A stretch of 64,000 nucleotides of DNA from an uncultured Verrucomicrobia subdivision 3 bacterium (GCA_903922735.1 CAIXUZ010000076.1:1-64000); one strand, 5' to 3'. Counted from the first letter of the stretch, positions 25,934 to 35,504 are shown. Numbers and translations: made by a program. The notes: generated by a model from the sequence alone, not told the origin.

Positions 25934-27753
25934 TTCATCTCCTCGATGACTTGTTTCAAATCTTCCCGCAGCGGCGGAATCGCTTCGCGCCGCAATTTCA
26001 TGGAACCATCCGCCGCCTTGGAAACGACGTTGTTGTATTTGGCCGCCTCGGGACTCTTGTCCGGAAAATCCTCGCGGAAATGACCGCCGCGGCTTTCTTT
26101 GCGCTCCAGCGCACACAGCGTGATGGCCTCGGAAACGGTGAGCAGATGCTTGAGGTCAATGGCGGTGTGCCAGCCGGGGTTGTATTCGCAATGGCCCTGC
26201 ACGGCAACCTTGTCGGCGCGGGCCTTGAGCTTCTGGATGCCGGCAACCGCCTCTTCCATCTCGTTTTGCAACCGGACAATGCCGACATTCTTCTGCATCA
26301 TGTTCTGCAGGTCGTATTGCACCTGATAGGGGCCTTCGGTGGAGCCGCCGGCGGCGCGCTCAAACGGGGCGGTGGCTTCTTTGTAGGCCGACTCGATCTC
26401 GGCGTCACTGACAGAGACGGCAGAAGATTCCTTCGCGTATTTCGCGGCGTATTCACCGGCGCGCTTGCCAAAGACGATCAGGTCGGACAGGGAATTCCCG
26501 CCCAGACGGTTGGCGCCATGCAAGCCGGCGGCGCATTCGCCGGCCGCATAGAGGCCGGGGATATTGGTTGCCTGCGTCTCGCCGTCCACGCGGATGCCGC
26601 CCATCGCGTAATGCGTGGTCGGGCCGATTTCCATCGGCTCCTTGGTGATGTCGAGGTTCGCCAGTTGCATGAACTGGTGATACATCGAAGGCAGTTTCTT
26701 TTTGATGTGCTCGGCGGAATTCGGAATCTTTTCCTTGATCCACGAAATGTCGAGAAACACGCCGCCGTGCGGGCTGCCGCGACCGGCCTTCACTTCGCGA
26801 TTGATGCAGCGGGCCACGTGGTCGCGGGTCAGCAACTCCGGCGGCCGCTTGGCGTTTTTGTCGTTCTGCGTGTAGCGCCAGCCTTCTTCGGGGTCGGTCG
26901 AGGTCTGCGACTTGTAATTGTCCGGGATGTCGTCATACATGAACCGCTTGCCGTCCTTGTTGCGCAACACGCCGCCTTCACCGCGCACGCTCTCAGTGAC
27001 GAGAATGCCGCGCACGCTCGGCGGCCAGATCATACCGGTGGGATGAAACTGGATGAACTCCATGTCGAGCAACTCCGCGCCCGCATGAAACGCGAGGGAG
27101 ACGCCGTCGCCGGTGCCTTCCCAGGAATTGCTGGTCACGCTATACGCGCGGCCCAAGCCGCCGGTGCAAAGCACGACGGCTTTGGCCTTGAACACGCGGA
27201 AACGTCCGCGTTCGCGATCATAACCGAACGCGCCCACAACGCGACCGCCGTCCTTGAGCAAGGAAACCACGGTGTATTCCATGAACACGGTCATGCCCTG
27301 ATGGATGCCGTGATCCTGCAAGGTGCGGATCATTTCCAATCCCGTGCGGTCGCCGACATGGGCAAGGCGCGGGTAACGATGACCGCCGAAATTGCGCTGG
27401 GAAATTTTGCCTTCCTTGGTGCGATCGAACACCGCGCCCCACGCTTCGAGTTCGTGAACCCGCGCCGGTGCTTCCTTGGCGTGCAGTTCGGCCATGCGCC
27501 AGTTATTGACGTATTGGCCGCCGCGCATCGTGTCCGCGAAATGCACCTTCCAGTTGTCGCGGTCGTCCACGTTGCCCATCGCCGCCGCCATGCCGCCTTC
27601 GGCCATGACGGTGTGCGCCTTGCCGAGGAGCGATTTACAGATCAGGCCGACTTTGACGCCGACAGCGGACGCCTCAATCGCCGCGCGCAAGCCCGCCCCG
27701 CCGGCGCCGATGACCAGCACGTCGAATTCGTGAGTTTCAAAATTGGTAGCCAC
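25930..27753 (-). CDS. sdhA: Succinate dehydrogenase/fumarate reductase flavoprotein subunit
   Basis: A 607-residue FAD protein. It shows the FAD-binding VLVIGAGGAGLRAAIEA, the covalent FAD histidine (H48) in GKAHTVMAEGGMAAAMG, the substrate and proton-path segments HPTGMIWPPSVRGILVTESVRGEGG and HYAMGGIRVD, and the C-terminal ERKESRGGHFREDFPD. It oxidises succinate to fumarate. The sequence is of the type found with a single large cytochrome b subunit, as in Bacteroidetes and Verrucomicrobiota. It lies 21 bp after sdhC. Confidence 0.96.
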   Translation of the reverse strand: MATNFETHEFDVLVIGAGGAGLRAAIEASAVGVKVGLICKSLLGKAHTVMAEGGMAAAMGNVDDRDNWKVHFADTMRGGQYVNNWRMAELHAKEAPARVHELEAWGAVFDRTKEGKISQRNFGGHRYPRLAHVGDRTGLEMIRTLQDHGIHQGMTVFMEYTVVSLLKDGGRVVGAFGYDRERGRFRVFKAKAVVLCTGGLGRAYSVTSNSWEGTGDGVSLAFHAGAELLDMEFIQFHPTGMIWPPSVRGILVTESVRGEGGVLRNKDGKRFMYDDIPDNYKSQTSTDPEEGWRYTQNDKNAKRPPELLTRDHVARCINREVKAGRGSPHGGVFLDISWIKEKIPNSAEHIKKKLPSMYHQFMQLANLDITKEPMEIGPTTHYAMGGIRVDGETQATNIPGLYAAGECAAGLHGANRLGGNSLSDLIVFGKRAGEYAAKYAKESSAVSVSDAEIESAYKEATAPFERAAGGSTEGPYQVQYDLQNMMQKNVGIVRLQNEMEEAVAGIQKLKARADKVAVQGHCEYNPGWHTAIDLKHLLTVSEAITLCALERKESRGGHFREDFPDKSPEAAKYNNVVSKAADGSMKLRREAIPPLREDLKQVIEEMK

Positions 27754-27774
27754 AATAATCTTTCGGTTCGGAGT

Positions 27775-28629
27775 TTAGAATTTGAAGAAAACAAAGTCGG
27801 TCAGATGATGCGTCGCACAGAGACGGACATAGACATCCGTAAAGCCAACCCAAAACAGGCTGATCCACGCCCACATCATATGGCGGATATTCAGGCAGGT
27901 GACGCAATTGTAGGCCTTGGCGCAGGTGGGCGCTTTGGATTTGGTATCCAAGAACCCGCCGATCAAATGTCGCAGCGAATGGCAGCCGAAGGTATACATC
28001 GCAAGGAACACCGCATTCAAGGTCAGGACGATGGTGCCCACGCCGATACCGAAATGTTGCTGGCCGGTCGCGTCGGTGAACCACAGGCCGAGCCAGGCAT
28101 CATAGGAGAGGAGAATAATGAAAAGGAAGGCGAGGTAGAAAAAGTAGCGATGCGCGTTTTGGATGATCAGCGGAAAATATTTCTCGCCGAGAAAAGTCTT
28201 GCGCGGCTCACCCACGGCGCAGTTAATCGGGTCGGCCCAGAAAGATTTGTAGTAGGCACCGCGGTAATAATAGCAGGTGAAACGGAAACCGGCGGGAATC
28301 CACAGGATCAGAAACGCCGGAGAAAACGGCGCCCAACTCGGCCACCACGACGGCAGCTTGCCGATGGCATGCGGGGAGGTGCCCCAGAATTCGGGCGAGT
28401 AGAACGGTGAGAGATAATTGGCACCGCCATTTTCACCATGCAGGCCGCCATACCAGTAACTGCAGGTATGGTTGCGCAGGTCGCCCACACCTTGGAACGC
28501 GGCCCAGGTCGAGTAGATGATGAACGCGGAGAAGCCAAGGAAAACGACGAGCGGCTGGAGCCACCAGACGTCGGGTCGGGTTGTTTCGCCGAAGCCGCGC
28601 TGCTTCGGTAGAGTATCAGCATAGGACAT
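27775..28629 (-). CDS. sdhC: Succinate dehydrogenase cytochrome b subunit (single large anchor)
   Basis: A 284-residue membrane protein starting MSYADTLPKQRGF; an upstream extension of the frame is not needed. Five to six hydrophobic helices are visible, with histidines in helices that could ligate heme (IIQNAHRYFFYL, GCHSLRHLIGG, NIRHMMWAWISL). One large b-type anchor instead of small SdhC plus SdhD is known from the di-heme class (type B). Cysteines in YNCVTCLN and FTCYYYRG are unusual. A promoter-like pair lies just upstream, leaving almost no leader. Confidence 0.88.
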   Translation of the reverse strand: MSYADTLPKQRGFGETTRPDVWWLQPLVVFLGFSAFIIYSTWAAFQGVGDLRNHTCSYWYGGLHGENGGANYLSPFYSPEFWGTSPHAIGKLPSWWPSWAPFSPAFLILWIPAGFRFTCYYYRGAYYKSFWADPINCAVGEPRKTFLGEKYFPLIIQNAHRYFFYLAFLFIILLSYDAWLGLWFTDATGQQHFGIGVGTIVLTLNAVFLAMYTFGCHSLRHLIGGFLDTKSKAPTCAKAYNCVTCLNIRHMMWAWISLFWVGFTDVYVRLCATHHLTDFVFFKF

Positions 28630-28638
28630 AATGGAGTT

Positions 28639-28668
28639 AAAATAAGTTACTAACCGGCCCAGCGTCAA
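28639..28668 (-). promoter_or_regulatory. Candidate promoter for sdhC-A-B
   Basis: On the minus strand TTGACG (28663-28668), an 18-base spacer and TATTTT (28639-28644). Transcription would begin a few bases before the sdhC ATG, so the message would be nearly leaderless; the genes may also be read through from pyrG-folC. Confidence 0.4.
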
Positions 28669-28726
28669 TCTGCGAGCCATCGCCAAGAAAGTTATTAGCA
28701 GCTCTACGTCTTTGCTTGCTAGGAGC

Positions 28727-30001
28727 TTATTTATGCCTTTGCGGTCCGCGCCAGTCGTTCAAGCCCCGCTCGCCCCCTTCCGCCGGGGAACATCCGAGCT
28801 GCTCCAACGCCTCACCAATGAGATACAACGAGCCGGTGATGACCAAAAACGGCTCTTCCCGGCAGGCGTTCAGGGCGGCGGGCAAATTTTGAAAGGAGGC
28901 GACAACGGACTGGGGGGACGCGGCGCGAAACACTTTGGCCACCGCAACCGGATCAGCCGTGCGCTCGCTGGCGACCGACACAGCAAACACCTTTAACGTC
29001 AACGGAGCAAGAAGTCGGCAGATATCCGGCCAATCCTTATCAGCCAGTGCGCCAAAAATCAAAGCCGGGCGGGTGCCGGCAAAATCTTTTTCCAGCGTGG
29101 CGCGCAGAGTTTCCGCGCCGGCGGGGTTGTGCGCGCCATCGAGCAGGATTTTCCGGCCGGCCGAGTGCTGGATCAGTTGCAAACGGCCCGGCCAGTTCAC
29201 CTTCGCAAAACCTTCACGGATGTTGTCGGCGCTGACGGGAATATGCCTTTGCAAAACCTCCACCGTTGCCAGCGCCAGCGCGGCGTTGGTTTTTTGGTGT
29301 TCACCCAGCAAAGGTAGCGCGGCGGTTCCGGCGGCGAGCAGCGGAGACGGCGGCGCCGCTTTGGTCAGCGGCGCATTATTCCACCGGGCAATGTTCCCGA
29401 TGACGGCCAATGCCTCCGGCGCGGTGGTCGTGGTGACGACCGGCACGCCGGGTTTGATGATGCCGGCTTTTTCCGCCGCGATTTTTTCCAACGTGTCGCC
29501 GAGCCATTGCTGATGGTCGAAGGCGATGTTGGTGATGACGCTGGCGAGCGGCGTGACGATGTTCGTCGCGTCCAGCCGTCCACCGAGGCCGGTTTCCCAG
29601 ATGACGAGGTCGCATTTCTGTTCCGCGAAATACTTCAGCGCCATCACGGTGGCGAACTCAAACAAGGTCGCTTCATTTTTCTGATTGGCGGTGCGCAGTT
29701 CTTCGATCAGCCGGACAACTTCCGATTCAGGAATCAATTGGCGATTGATTTGAATCCGTTCGCGAAACGAAACCAGATGCGGTGAAGTGAATAGTCCGAC
29801 GCGCAATCCCGCCGCGCGATAAATGCTTTCCAACATCGCGCAGGTGGAGCCTTTGCCGTTCGTGCCAGCGACGTGGATGAAACGAAGTTTTTCCTGCGGA
29901 TTACCCGCGAGCGCCGCAAGCCGGCGCGTCGGTTCCAGGCCAAAGCTGGCGCCGAACATCTGCAGGCCATAAAGAAACTGGATGGCTTCGGCGTAGCGCA
30001 T
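28727..30001 (-). CDS. folC: Bifunctional folylpolyglutamate/dihydrofolate synthase
   Basis: A 424-residue Mur-ligase-like enzyme that adds glutamate to dihydropteroate and folates using ATP. It shows the P-loop VAGTNGKGSTCAMLESIY, the LFTSPHLVSFRERI folate loop, WETGLGGRLDATNIV, ITNIAFDHQQWLGDTLEKIAAEKAGI, and the C-terminal domain motif LLDGAHNPAGAETL. Length is normal. It follows pyrG by 9 bp on the same strand and probably forms an operon with it. Confidence 0.94.
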   Translation of the reverse strand: MRYAEAIQFLYGLQMFGASFGLEPTRRLAALAGNPQEKLRFIHVAGTNGKGSTCAMLESIYRAAGLRVGLFTSPHLVSFRERIQINRQLIPESEVVRLIEELRTANQKNEATLFEFATVMALKYFAEQKCDLVIWETGLGGRLDATNIVTPLASVITNIAFDHQQWLGDTLEKIAAEKAGIIKPGVPVVTTTTAPEALAVIGNIARWNNAPLTKAAPPSPLLAAGTAALPLLGEHQKTNAALALATVEVLQRHIPVSADNIREGFAKVNWPGRLQLIQHSAGRKILLDGAHNPAGAETLRATLEKDFAGTRPALIFGALADKDWPDICRLLAPLTLKVFAVSVASERTADPVAVAKVFRAASPQSVVASFQNLPAALNACREEPFLVITGSLYLIGEALEQLGCSPAEGGERGLNDWRGPQRHK

Positions 30002-30010
30002 GCGACGAGT

Positions 30011-31633
30011 CTAAATCACATACAACGGCTTGTGATGAATGGTCTGATGCGCAGCGGCGATGAAACCCTTGAACAAAGGATGCGGCTGGTGCGGCTTGCT
30101 CAAGAATTCCGGATGAAACTGGCTCGCGATGAAATAGGGATGATCTTTCAGTTCAATAATCTCGACGAGCTTGCCGTCCGGTGACGTGCCGCTGAAAACG
30201 AAACCGGCCTTCTCGAATTTCTCGCGGTAGGCGTTGTTGAATTCGTAACGGTGGCGATGGCGTTCCTGGATGACGAACGAGCCGTAAAGTTCCGCCGCCT
30301 TCGTGCCCAGGGTCAACTGGCAGGGTTGCGCGCCGAGCCGCATCGTGCCGCCTTTTTTGGTTACCTTCCGCTGCGCGTCGAGCAGCGCAATGACCGGGTA
30401 CGGAGTGTTTTCGTCGAACTCGGTGGAGTGGGCCTTATCCAATTTCAAAATGCTGCGGGCAAATTCAATTGTGGCGATTTGCATGCCGAGACAGAGGCCG
30501 AGATAGGGAATCTTGTTTTCGCGGGCAAACTTGGCGGCAAGGATTTTGCCCTCGATACCGCGCTCGCCGAAACCGCCGGGCACGCAGATACCACCGAGTC
30601 CGCTAAGAATGTTTTTCGCGCCATGCTTCTCGATTTCCTCCGCGTCCACCTGCACAATTTCCACGCCGCAGTCGTTGGCGATGCCGCCGTGGATTAACGC
30701 TTCGTAAACCGATTTGTAAGCGTCCTGCAGGCCGATGTATTTGCCGACGACGCCGACGCGCACGCGATGCTGCGGCGCGATGAGTTTGCGGATGATCTCC
30801 TGCCAGTACGCCATGTTCGGCGCGGGCGTAGTGAGATGCAAAATGCGGCAGACCAGTTCATCCATGCGCTCGCGTTGCAGCATGAGCGGCATTTCGTAAA
30901 TGCTGTGATCCACGTCCTTGGCTTCGATGACGGCTTCGAGCGGGACGTTGCAGAACATGGAAATCTTCTGGCGCAACTCCTTGTCGAGCGGCTTTTCGCA
31001 ACGGCAGGCGATGATGTTCGGCGCGATACCGATTTCGCGCAATTTGGCAACCGATTGCTGGGTGGGCTTGGTCTTTAACTCACCCGCCGCCTTGATGAAC
31101 GGAACATAGGTGACGTGAATAAAACAGGTGTTGCCGATGCCCGCTTCCAGCGCGAATTCGCGGATTGCCTCAAGAAATGGCAGCCCTTCAATGTCGCCGG
31201 TGGTGCCGCCGATTTCGGTGATGATGACATCCGCCTTGCTCTGTTCGGCGAGATTGTAAATACGGCGTTTGATTTCATCCGTGACGTGCGGGATGACCTG
31301 AACGGTTTTGCCGAGATAAACGCCTTCGCGCTCGTTGTTCAACACTTTCTGATACACCTGCCCACTCGTAAGATTGTTCATCCGCGAGAGCTTGGTGCTG
31401 GTGAACCGCTCGTAGTGGCCGAGATCGAGGTCGGTCTCCGCGCCATCATCGAGCACATAAACCTCGCCATGCTGATACGGCGACATCGTGCCAGGATCCA
31501 CGTTGAGATAGGGGTCGAATTTTTGCAAAGCGACCTTGAGGCCACGGTTTTCGAGCAGCGTGCCGAGCGCGGCCGCAGTCAAACCTTTACCAAGCGAGCT
31601 CACCACCCCACCGGTTACGAATATGAATTTCAT
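30011..31633 (-). CDS. pyrG: CTP synthase
   Basis: A 540-residue enzyme making CTP from UTP, ATP and glutamine. The synthetase domain starts [20 protein letters not shown] and carries [21 protein letters not shown] and the [17 protein letters not shown] motif. The class I glutaminase domain has VPGGFGERG, the nucleophile Cys in [11 protein letters not shown] and the His-Glu pair in [10 protein letters not shown]. Length matches the family exactly. The leader TTATTTGGCC/AAATAATTTGAA before the ATG holds no Shine-Dalgarno sequence. The gene is divergent from rpmH, with 203 bp between. Confidence 0.97.
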   Translation of the reverse strand: MKFIFVTGGVVSSLGKGLTAAALGTLLENRGLKVALQKFDPYLNVDPGTMSPYQHGEVYVLDDGAETDLDLGHYERFTSTKLSRMNNLTSGQVYQKVLNNEREGVYLGKTVQVIPHVTDEIKRRIYNLAEQSKADVIITEIGGTTGDIEGLPFLEAIREFALEAGIGNTCFIHVTYVPFIKAAGELKTKPTQQSVAKLREIGIAPNIIACRCEKPLDKELRQKISMFCNVPLEAVIEAKDVDHSIYEMPLMLQRERMDELVCRILHLTTPAPNMAYWQEIIRKLIAPQHRVRVGVVGKYIGLQDAYKSVYEALIHGGIANDCGVEIVQVDAEEIEKHGAKNILSGLGGICVPGGFGERGIEGKILAAKFARENKIPYLGLCLGMQIATIEFARSILKLDKAHSTEFDENTPYPVIALLDAQRKVTKKGGTMRLGAQPCQLTLGTKAAELYGSFVIQERHRHRYEFNNAYREKFEKAGFVFSGTSPDGKLVEIIELKDHPYFIASQFHPEFLSKPHQPHPLFKGFIAAAHQTIHHKPLYVI

Positions 31634-31651
31634 TTCAAATTATTTATTGGC

Positions 31652-31679
31652 CACAGATTCACACAGATTAAACACGGAT
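31652..31679. repeat. Short CACAGATT repeat between pyrG and rpmH
   Basis: CACAGATT at 31652 and again at 31662, then the variant CACGGAT at 31673: a 10-11 base period. It lies in the leader of pyrG. Similar CACAGATTAACACAG runs are familiar in Verrucomicrobiota and other bacteria; purpose unknown. Confidence 0.5.
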
Positions 31680-31764
31680 GCTAAAAACCAAAGTCAAAAA
31701 AGAAAAGCACGCACTCCCAAAAAATCCTGTTTTGAAAATTACGCGGCAACCGGCCAACCACGTC

Positions 31765-31792
31765 TTGACACAGGTAGGTTCACGGCTATCCT
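31765..31792 (+). promoter_or_regulatory. Candidate promoter of the rpmH-rnpA-yidD-yidC operon
   Basis: A perfect TTGACA (31765-31770), a 16-base spacer and TATCCT (31787-31792), 44 bp before the rpmH ATG. Confidence 0.6.
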
Positions 31793-31836
31793 CTCATGCT
31801 CCGGTTTTTGCGCCGGAAACCCATTGATTTGAATTT

Positions 31837-31974
31837 ATGAAACGCCAGTATCAACCGTCGAAAATCCGCCGCAAACGCCAGCACGGATTTCTCAACCGCA
31901 ACTCCACCAAGAGCGGCAAGGCCACCCTGGCCAACCGCCGCCGCGTGGGTCGCAAACGCCTGACGCCGGTTTGA
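31837..31974 (+). CDS. rpmH: 50S ribosomal protein L34
   Basis: A 45-residue highly basic protein that begins [19 protein letters not shown] and ends GRKRLTPV, an unmistakable L34. The R-K-R-Q-H-G-F motif and final R-K-R-L match the family. It is part of the large ribosomal subunit near the exit tunnel. No ribosome-binding site precedes it (GATTTGAATTT). rnpA starts 4 bp after the stop, the usual order. Confidence 0.97.
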   Translation: MKRQYQPSKIRRKRQHGFLNRNSTKSGKATLANRRRVGRKRLTPV

Positions 31975-31978
31975 GTTT

Positions 31979-32347
31979 GTGAACACCGCGCCGAAACGCC
32001 TGCGCCTGGGCCGCTCCTCGCGACTCGCGCAAAGCCGCGATTTCGCGCGCGTCCGGCAGCGGGGCGAGCGCCTCGTGCTCGGCTGCCTCATCGCCAATTG
32101 GAACCGGTTGCCGGAAGGCGCCGCGCCCAGGCTGGGCGTCGTCACCAGCAAAAAAATCGGCGATGCCCCGGATCGCAGCCGCGCCCGGCGGCTGCTGCGC
32201 GAGAGCTTCCGGCTCCATCAGCATGAGTTTATTCAGCCAGTGGAACTGGTTCTGGTCGCCCGCAATTCAATCGCGGGAAAAGATTTTGCGGCGGTGGAAA
32301 AGGATTTTCTCGCCGCCCTCCATCGGGCGAAGCTGCTAAAGAATTAA
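31979..32347 (+). CDS. rnpA: Ribonuclease P protein component
   Basis: A 122-residue basic protein starting at a GTG directly after rpmH. It shows the N-terminal SRLAQSRDFARVRQRGERL strand, RLGVVTSKKIGDAPDRSRARRLLRESFR (the RNR-type signature helix) and FAAVEKDFLAAL. It assists the RNase P RNA in trimming the 5' ends of tRNA precursors. The RNA subunit gene is not in the window. A GTG at 31979 is the only start that fits both the length and the position. Confidence 0.93.
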   Translation: MNTAPKRLRLGRSSRLAQSRDFARVRQRGERLVLGCLIANWNRLPEGAAPRLGVVTSKKIGDAPDRSRARRLLRESFRLHQHEFIQPVELVLVARNSIAGKDFAAVEKDFLAALHRAKLLKN

Positions 32348-32348
32348 G

Positions 32349-32642
32349 GTGAATCCGCTCCAGCATATTCTGATTTTTGCGATTCGCGTCTATCGCTGGA
32401 CGATTTCGCCGGCACAGGTATTTCTCTTCGGCAACAGCGGCGGCTGCCGGTTCACGCCGTCGTGCTCGGTTTACGCACTGGACGCCGTGCGCAAACATGG
32501 GGCGACAACCGGAACCGCGCTGGCGGCCAAGCGCATTTGCCGCTGCCATCCGTGGGGCGGTTGCGGGCATGACCCCGTTCCCGAAAAGCGGAAGGCGAAG
32601 CAAGCGGGAAGCAGAAAAATTTTACATCCCGTTCACTCATAA
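32349..32642 (+). CDS. yidD: Membrane protein insertion efficiency factor
   Basis: A 97-residue protein (GTG start, MNPLQHILIFAIRVYRW) with the family's amphipathic N-terminal helix and the conserved cysteine-rich core CRFTPSCSVYALDAVRKHG followed by RICRCHPWGGCGHDPVP. The tail is basic. It is associated with YidC-dependent insertion and lies on the inner face of the membrane. It starts one base after the rnpA stop and yidC starts 6 bp after its end. Confidence 0.93.
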   Translation: MNPLQHILIFAIRVYRWTISPAQVFLFGNSGGCRFTPSCSVYALDAVRKHGATTGTALAAKRICRCHPWGGCGHDPVPEKRKAKQAGSRKILHPVHS

Positions 32643-32648
32643 AATTTC

Positions 32649-34475
32649 ATGGATAAAACAGGAATCATTGTCGTTTCAATCTGCGTGCTGCTGCTGGGCT
32701 GGTGGTTTGTCGAGCAAAACAAGGTCGCCCAGCAACAGGCGCGTTTTGCCGCGACCCACCCGGTCGCCACCGCGTCGAGCCAGCCGGGCATGACCAACGG
32801 AACCGCCACCGGCGGAACGGCGCCCGCGCCCGCGACCACCCTGCTGACGCCCACGGTGGTTTTCGACACGAATGCGCTGGAAGTGACCACGGAACTGACG
32901 AACAGCCGGGCACGCTACACGTTCACTTCGCGCGGCGGCGGCTTGAAGCAGGTGGATTTGCTGAATTATCCCGAGACGGCTTCCGCGCGCTGGAAGAAAA
33001 CCGGCGGGACGATCACCATGGGGGTGGCCTCTTTGAACACGCGGGCACCGGTGCCGGCGCTGGCGGTACTGGGCCATGAAAGTTTGATCGGCGACGGGAA
33101 TTTCAAGCTGGTGAAAACCGGCGGCATCGTTCGCGCGGAGAAAAGTCTGCCCGGCGGATTACGGATCGTGAAGGAATTTCAGCTTGGCTCCAACTATCTG
33201 CTCAATGCCACCGTCCGGCTGGAGAATACTTCCGGCCAGCCGCTGGCATTGCCGGCCCAGGAATACGTCGTGGGCACGGCTACGCCGATGGACGCGGACG
33301 ACGCCGGCCAGACCGAGGGGGCAATGTGGTCGGATGGCACCAGCAGCGGCACCGATCTACAGCTAGCGGCGTTTTCGGGCGGCGCATTCAGCTGCGGCCG
33401 GGGCACCCCGAAGACGGAAATCGCCGGCGGTGCGGGCAACGTGGTCTGGGTGGCCGCCCACAACCAGTTTTTTGCGTTGATGGCGATGCCCAAGGAACGG
33501 GCGGCGCAAATGATCGCGCGGCCGGTGACGCTGCCGCAATTTTCCGATGTCACCGCGACAAACCAGCCCCTGCCGCGGGGCATACAGACCGCGCTGATCT
33601 ATCCGGCGGGAACCCTGGCCGCCAATTCATCCATCGAACGGCAAATCGTCCTGTTTGCCGGGCCGAAGGAATACCGGACGCTGGCGGACATCGGTGAGCA
33701 GTTTAAAAACCGGGCGGACGACATCATGGGTTTTGGCGGGTTCATGGGCTTTTGCGCCAAACCGCTGCTGCTGGCGATGAACTGGCTGCATGATATCACG
33801 CGGCTGGGTTATGGGCTGGTGATCGTGTTAATTACGATTCTGATCAAGTTGCTATTCTGGCCGCTCACGGCGGCAAGCACGCGCTCGATGAAGCGGATGC
33901 AGGCACTTGCGCCGGAACTGGCGGCGCTCAAGGAAAAATACAAGGACGACGTCCAAAAGCAGACGCAGAAGACGTGGGAAATTTACAAGAAAAACAAAGT
34001 CAATCCGCTGAGCGGCTGTCTGCCGATGCTCATCCAGATGCCGGTGTTCATCGGGTTTTTCACGATGATCCGCAGCGCGATCGAGCTGCGCGGGGCGCAT
34101 TTCCTCTGGGCGGCGGATTTATCCAAGCCGGACACACTGTTCATGATTCCGGGCGTGACGTTCATTCCCTTCATCAGCACGCCGGAAGGTTTGCCGTTCA
34201 ATCTGCTGCCGCTGCTCATGGGCGGCGCCATGCTGTGGCAGTCGCATCTGACCCCGCCGTCACCGGGCATGGATCCGGCGCAGCAAAAAATGATGCGCTA
34301 TATGCCGCTCATGTTTTTGGTGTTTCTTTACAATTACTCCGCCGGTCTAGCGCTCTACTGGACGGTCAACAACCTGCTCACGATTTTGCAGACCAAAATG
34401 ACCAAAAGCATGGACGTTCCGGCGGTGGCAACAACGAATCCGGCATTGACGCCCGCGTCAAAACTGAAAAAATAA
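32649..34475 (+). CDS. yidC: Membrane protein insertase YidC
   Basis: A 608-residue Gram-negative type YidC: an N-terminal membrane helix (GIIVVSICVLLLGWWFVEQN), a Thr/Ala/Pro-rich linker, a periplasmic beta-sandwich domain (about 70-345) and the conserved C-terminal five-helix insertase core, beginning near WLHDITRLGYGLVIVLITILIKLLFWPLT, with SMKRMQALAPELAALKEKYKDDVQK and GCLPMLIQMPVFIGFFTMIRSAIELR. It inserts and folds inner-membrane proteins alone or with Sec. Confidence 0.96.
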   Translation: MDKTGIIVVSICVLLLGWWFVEQNKVAQQQARFAATHPVATASSQPGMTNGTATGGTAPAPATTLLTPTVVFDTNALEVTTELTNSRARYTFTSRGGGLKQVDLLNYPETASARWKKTGGTITMGVASLNTRAPVPALAVLGHESLIGDGNFKLVKTGGIVRAEKSLPGGLRIVKEFQLGSNYLLNATVRLENTSGQPLALPAQEYVVGTATPMDADDAGQTEGAMWSDGTSSGTDLQLAAFSGGAFSCGRGTPKTEIAGGAGNVVWVAAHNQFFALMAMPKERAAQMIARPVTLPQFSDVTATNQPLPRGIQTALIYPAGTLAANSSIERQIVLFAGPKEYRTLADIGEQFKNRADDIMGFGGFMGFCAKPLLLAMNWLHDITRLGYGLVIVLITILIKLLFWPLTAASTRSMKRMQALAPELAALKEKYKDDVQKQTQKTWEIYKKNKVNPLSGCLPMLIQMPVFIGFFTMIRSAIELRGAHFLWAADLSKPDTLFMIPGVTFIPFISTPEGLPFNLLPLLMGGAMLWQSHLTPPSPGMDPAQQKMMRYMPLMFLVFLYNYSAGLALYWTVNNLLTILQTKMTKSMDVPAVATTNPALTPASKLKK

Positions 34476-34479
34476 TCAT

Positions 34480-34932
34480 ATGCCCGCGCAAGCGAAACCC
34501 ATTCTCGAAAAAATCCTCGGCACGCTCGGCTTCGCCGCGACCGTGGAGGAGCAGCATCTTGGCGAAGACCTGATGCTGGACGTGAAAACGGATGAGCAAG
34601 GCCGCCTGATCGGCCGCCAAGGCCAGACGCTGACCGATCTGCAATACATCGTGAACCGCATTTTATTCCAGCAGGATCAGAGCGCGCCAAAGGTGATGAT
34701 TGACGTGGGCGGTTATCGCTCGCAGGCGCGCGAGTCCCTCGTGCAAAAAGCCAGGGAAGCCGCTGAAAAAGTCCGTCGCTGGGGTGACGCGGTGGAACTG
34801 GAGCCGCTCAGCGCTTTTGACCGGCGCATCGTGCATCAGGCATTGCGCGACGATCCGGACATCGAGACGCATAGCGTGGAGGTGGACGGCACGGAGAAGA
34901 AGGTATTGCTGCTACGGCCCAAGCGCCGGTGA
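34480..34932 (+). CDS. KhpB/Jag-like RNA-binding protein (KH and R3H domains)
   Basis: A 150-residue protein without the N-terminal Jag domain. The KH domain spans about 10-75 with the GRLIGRQGQTL loop, and the R3H domain about 80-150 (LSAFDRRIVHQALRDDPDIETHSVEVDGTEKKVLLLRP, with the conserved R-x-x-x-H core). The position right after yidC is the usual one for this gene. It likely binds small RNAs or mRNAs. A strong terminator follows, closing the rpmH operon. Confidence 0.9.
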   Translation: MPAQAKPILEKILGTLGFAATVEEQHLGEDLMLDVKTDEQGRLIGRQGQTLTDLQYIVNRILFQQDQSAPKVMIDVGGYRSQARESLVQKAREAAEKVRRWGDAVELEPLSAFDRRIVHQALRDDPDIETHSVEVDGTEKKVLLLRPKRR

Positions 34933-34950
34933 AATTCTGGAAACAAAAAA

Positions 34951-34979
34951 GCGCGGACAAGGATTTGTCCGCGCTTTTT
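34951..34979. terminator. Bidirectional terminator after the yidC/khpB operon
   Basis: Perfect 10-bp stem GCGCGGACAA with a GGAT loop (34961-34964), T run at 34975-34979 and an A run at 34945-34950 on the other side. It serves the plus-strand operon and the convergent lipoprotein gene. Confidence 0.93.
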
Positions 34980-34995
34980 GATTTTTCGAATCAAA

Positions 34996-35376
34996 TCAAT
35001 CCATGATTTTCAGCGTGTAAACTTTGGAGGAAGCGCTGTCCGGCTTCGGCGCGGTGCCGAGGTGGTTGTAAAGGTAATCAAACTTGAAGCGGTAGCTGGC
35101 CATGCTGGCCGTCGGCGGCACGGGCACCAGGCCTTCCCATCGGTTTTTCACAACCGGCACCGGCCGCAGCGGCAGGGGCTGGCCATTGACGAGAACGTAG
35201 GGCTGGATACTGTCCCAGCGGAGCGACTGTTGCTGGGAATCGAAGATCACTTCAACGGGATAAAGGTTGTTGGCGTTGCGCGGTTGCACGCTGGGAGTCA
35301 AGCGCGTGAACGAGGCGGTGGTGCAGCCCGCCAGCAACAACACGGGCAAAAAAGGAAGAAACTTTTTTAATTTCAC
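34996..35376 (-). CDS. Small lipoprotein of unknown function
   Basis: A 126-residue protein taken from a GTG start (MKLKKFLPFLPVLLLAGC), giving a lipoprotein signal with lipobox LLAGC. The mature part (about 110 residues) has alternating beta pattern (NANNLYPVEVIFDSQQQSLRWDSIQPYVLVNGQPLPLRPVP) and a C-terminal YRFKFDYLYNHLG, like a small beta-sandwich. I do not recognise the family. It lies on the minus strand after the shared terminator and divergent from the helicase gene. Confidence 0.7.
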   Translation of the reverse strand: MKLKKFLPFLPVLLLAGCTTASFTRLTPSVQPRNANNLYPVEVIFDSQQQSLRWDSIQPYVLVNGQPLPLRPVPVVKNRWEGLVPVPPTASMASYRFKFDYLYNHLGTAPKPDSASSKVYTLKIMD

Positions 35377-35504
35377 CCCTTCAAACTGCCAAAAAACACT
35401 GAATTGTAAAGCGGATTTCCACGCCGGAGCCGTTGGCCCGGCAAAATAATTTACCGCCACGCGTCGAATTCTGCTATGCTGGGGGGAGTCGCAAAGACAT
35501 TTTA

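Noticed and set aside
25951-28410. 819-codon plus-strand open frame antisense to sdhA and sdhC
   Set aside because: Long antisense frames are expected opposite GC-rich coding DNA; the minus strand encodes well-conserved subunits with all catalytic motifs.
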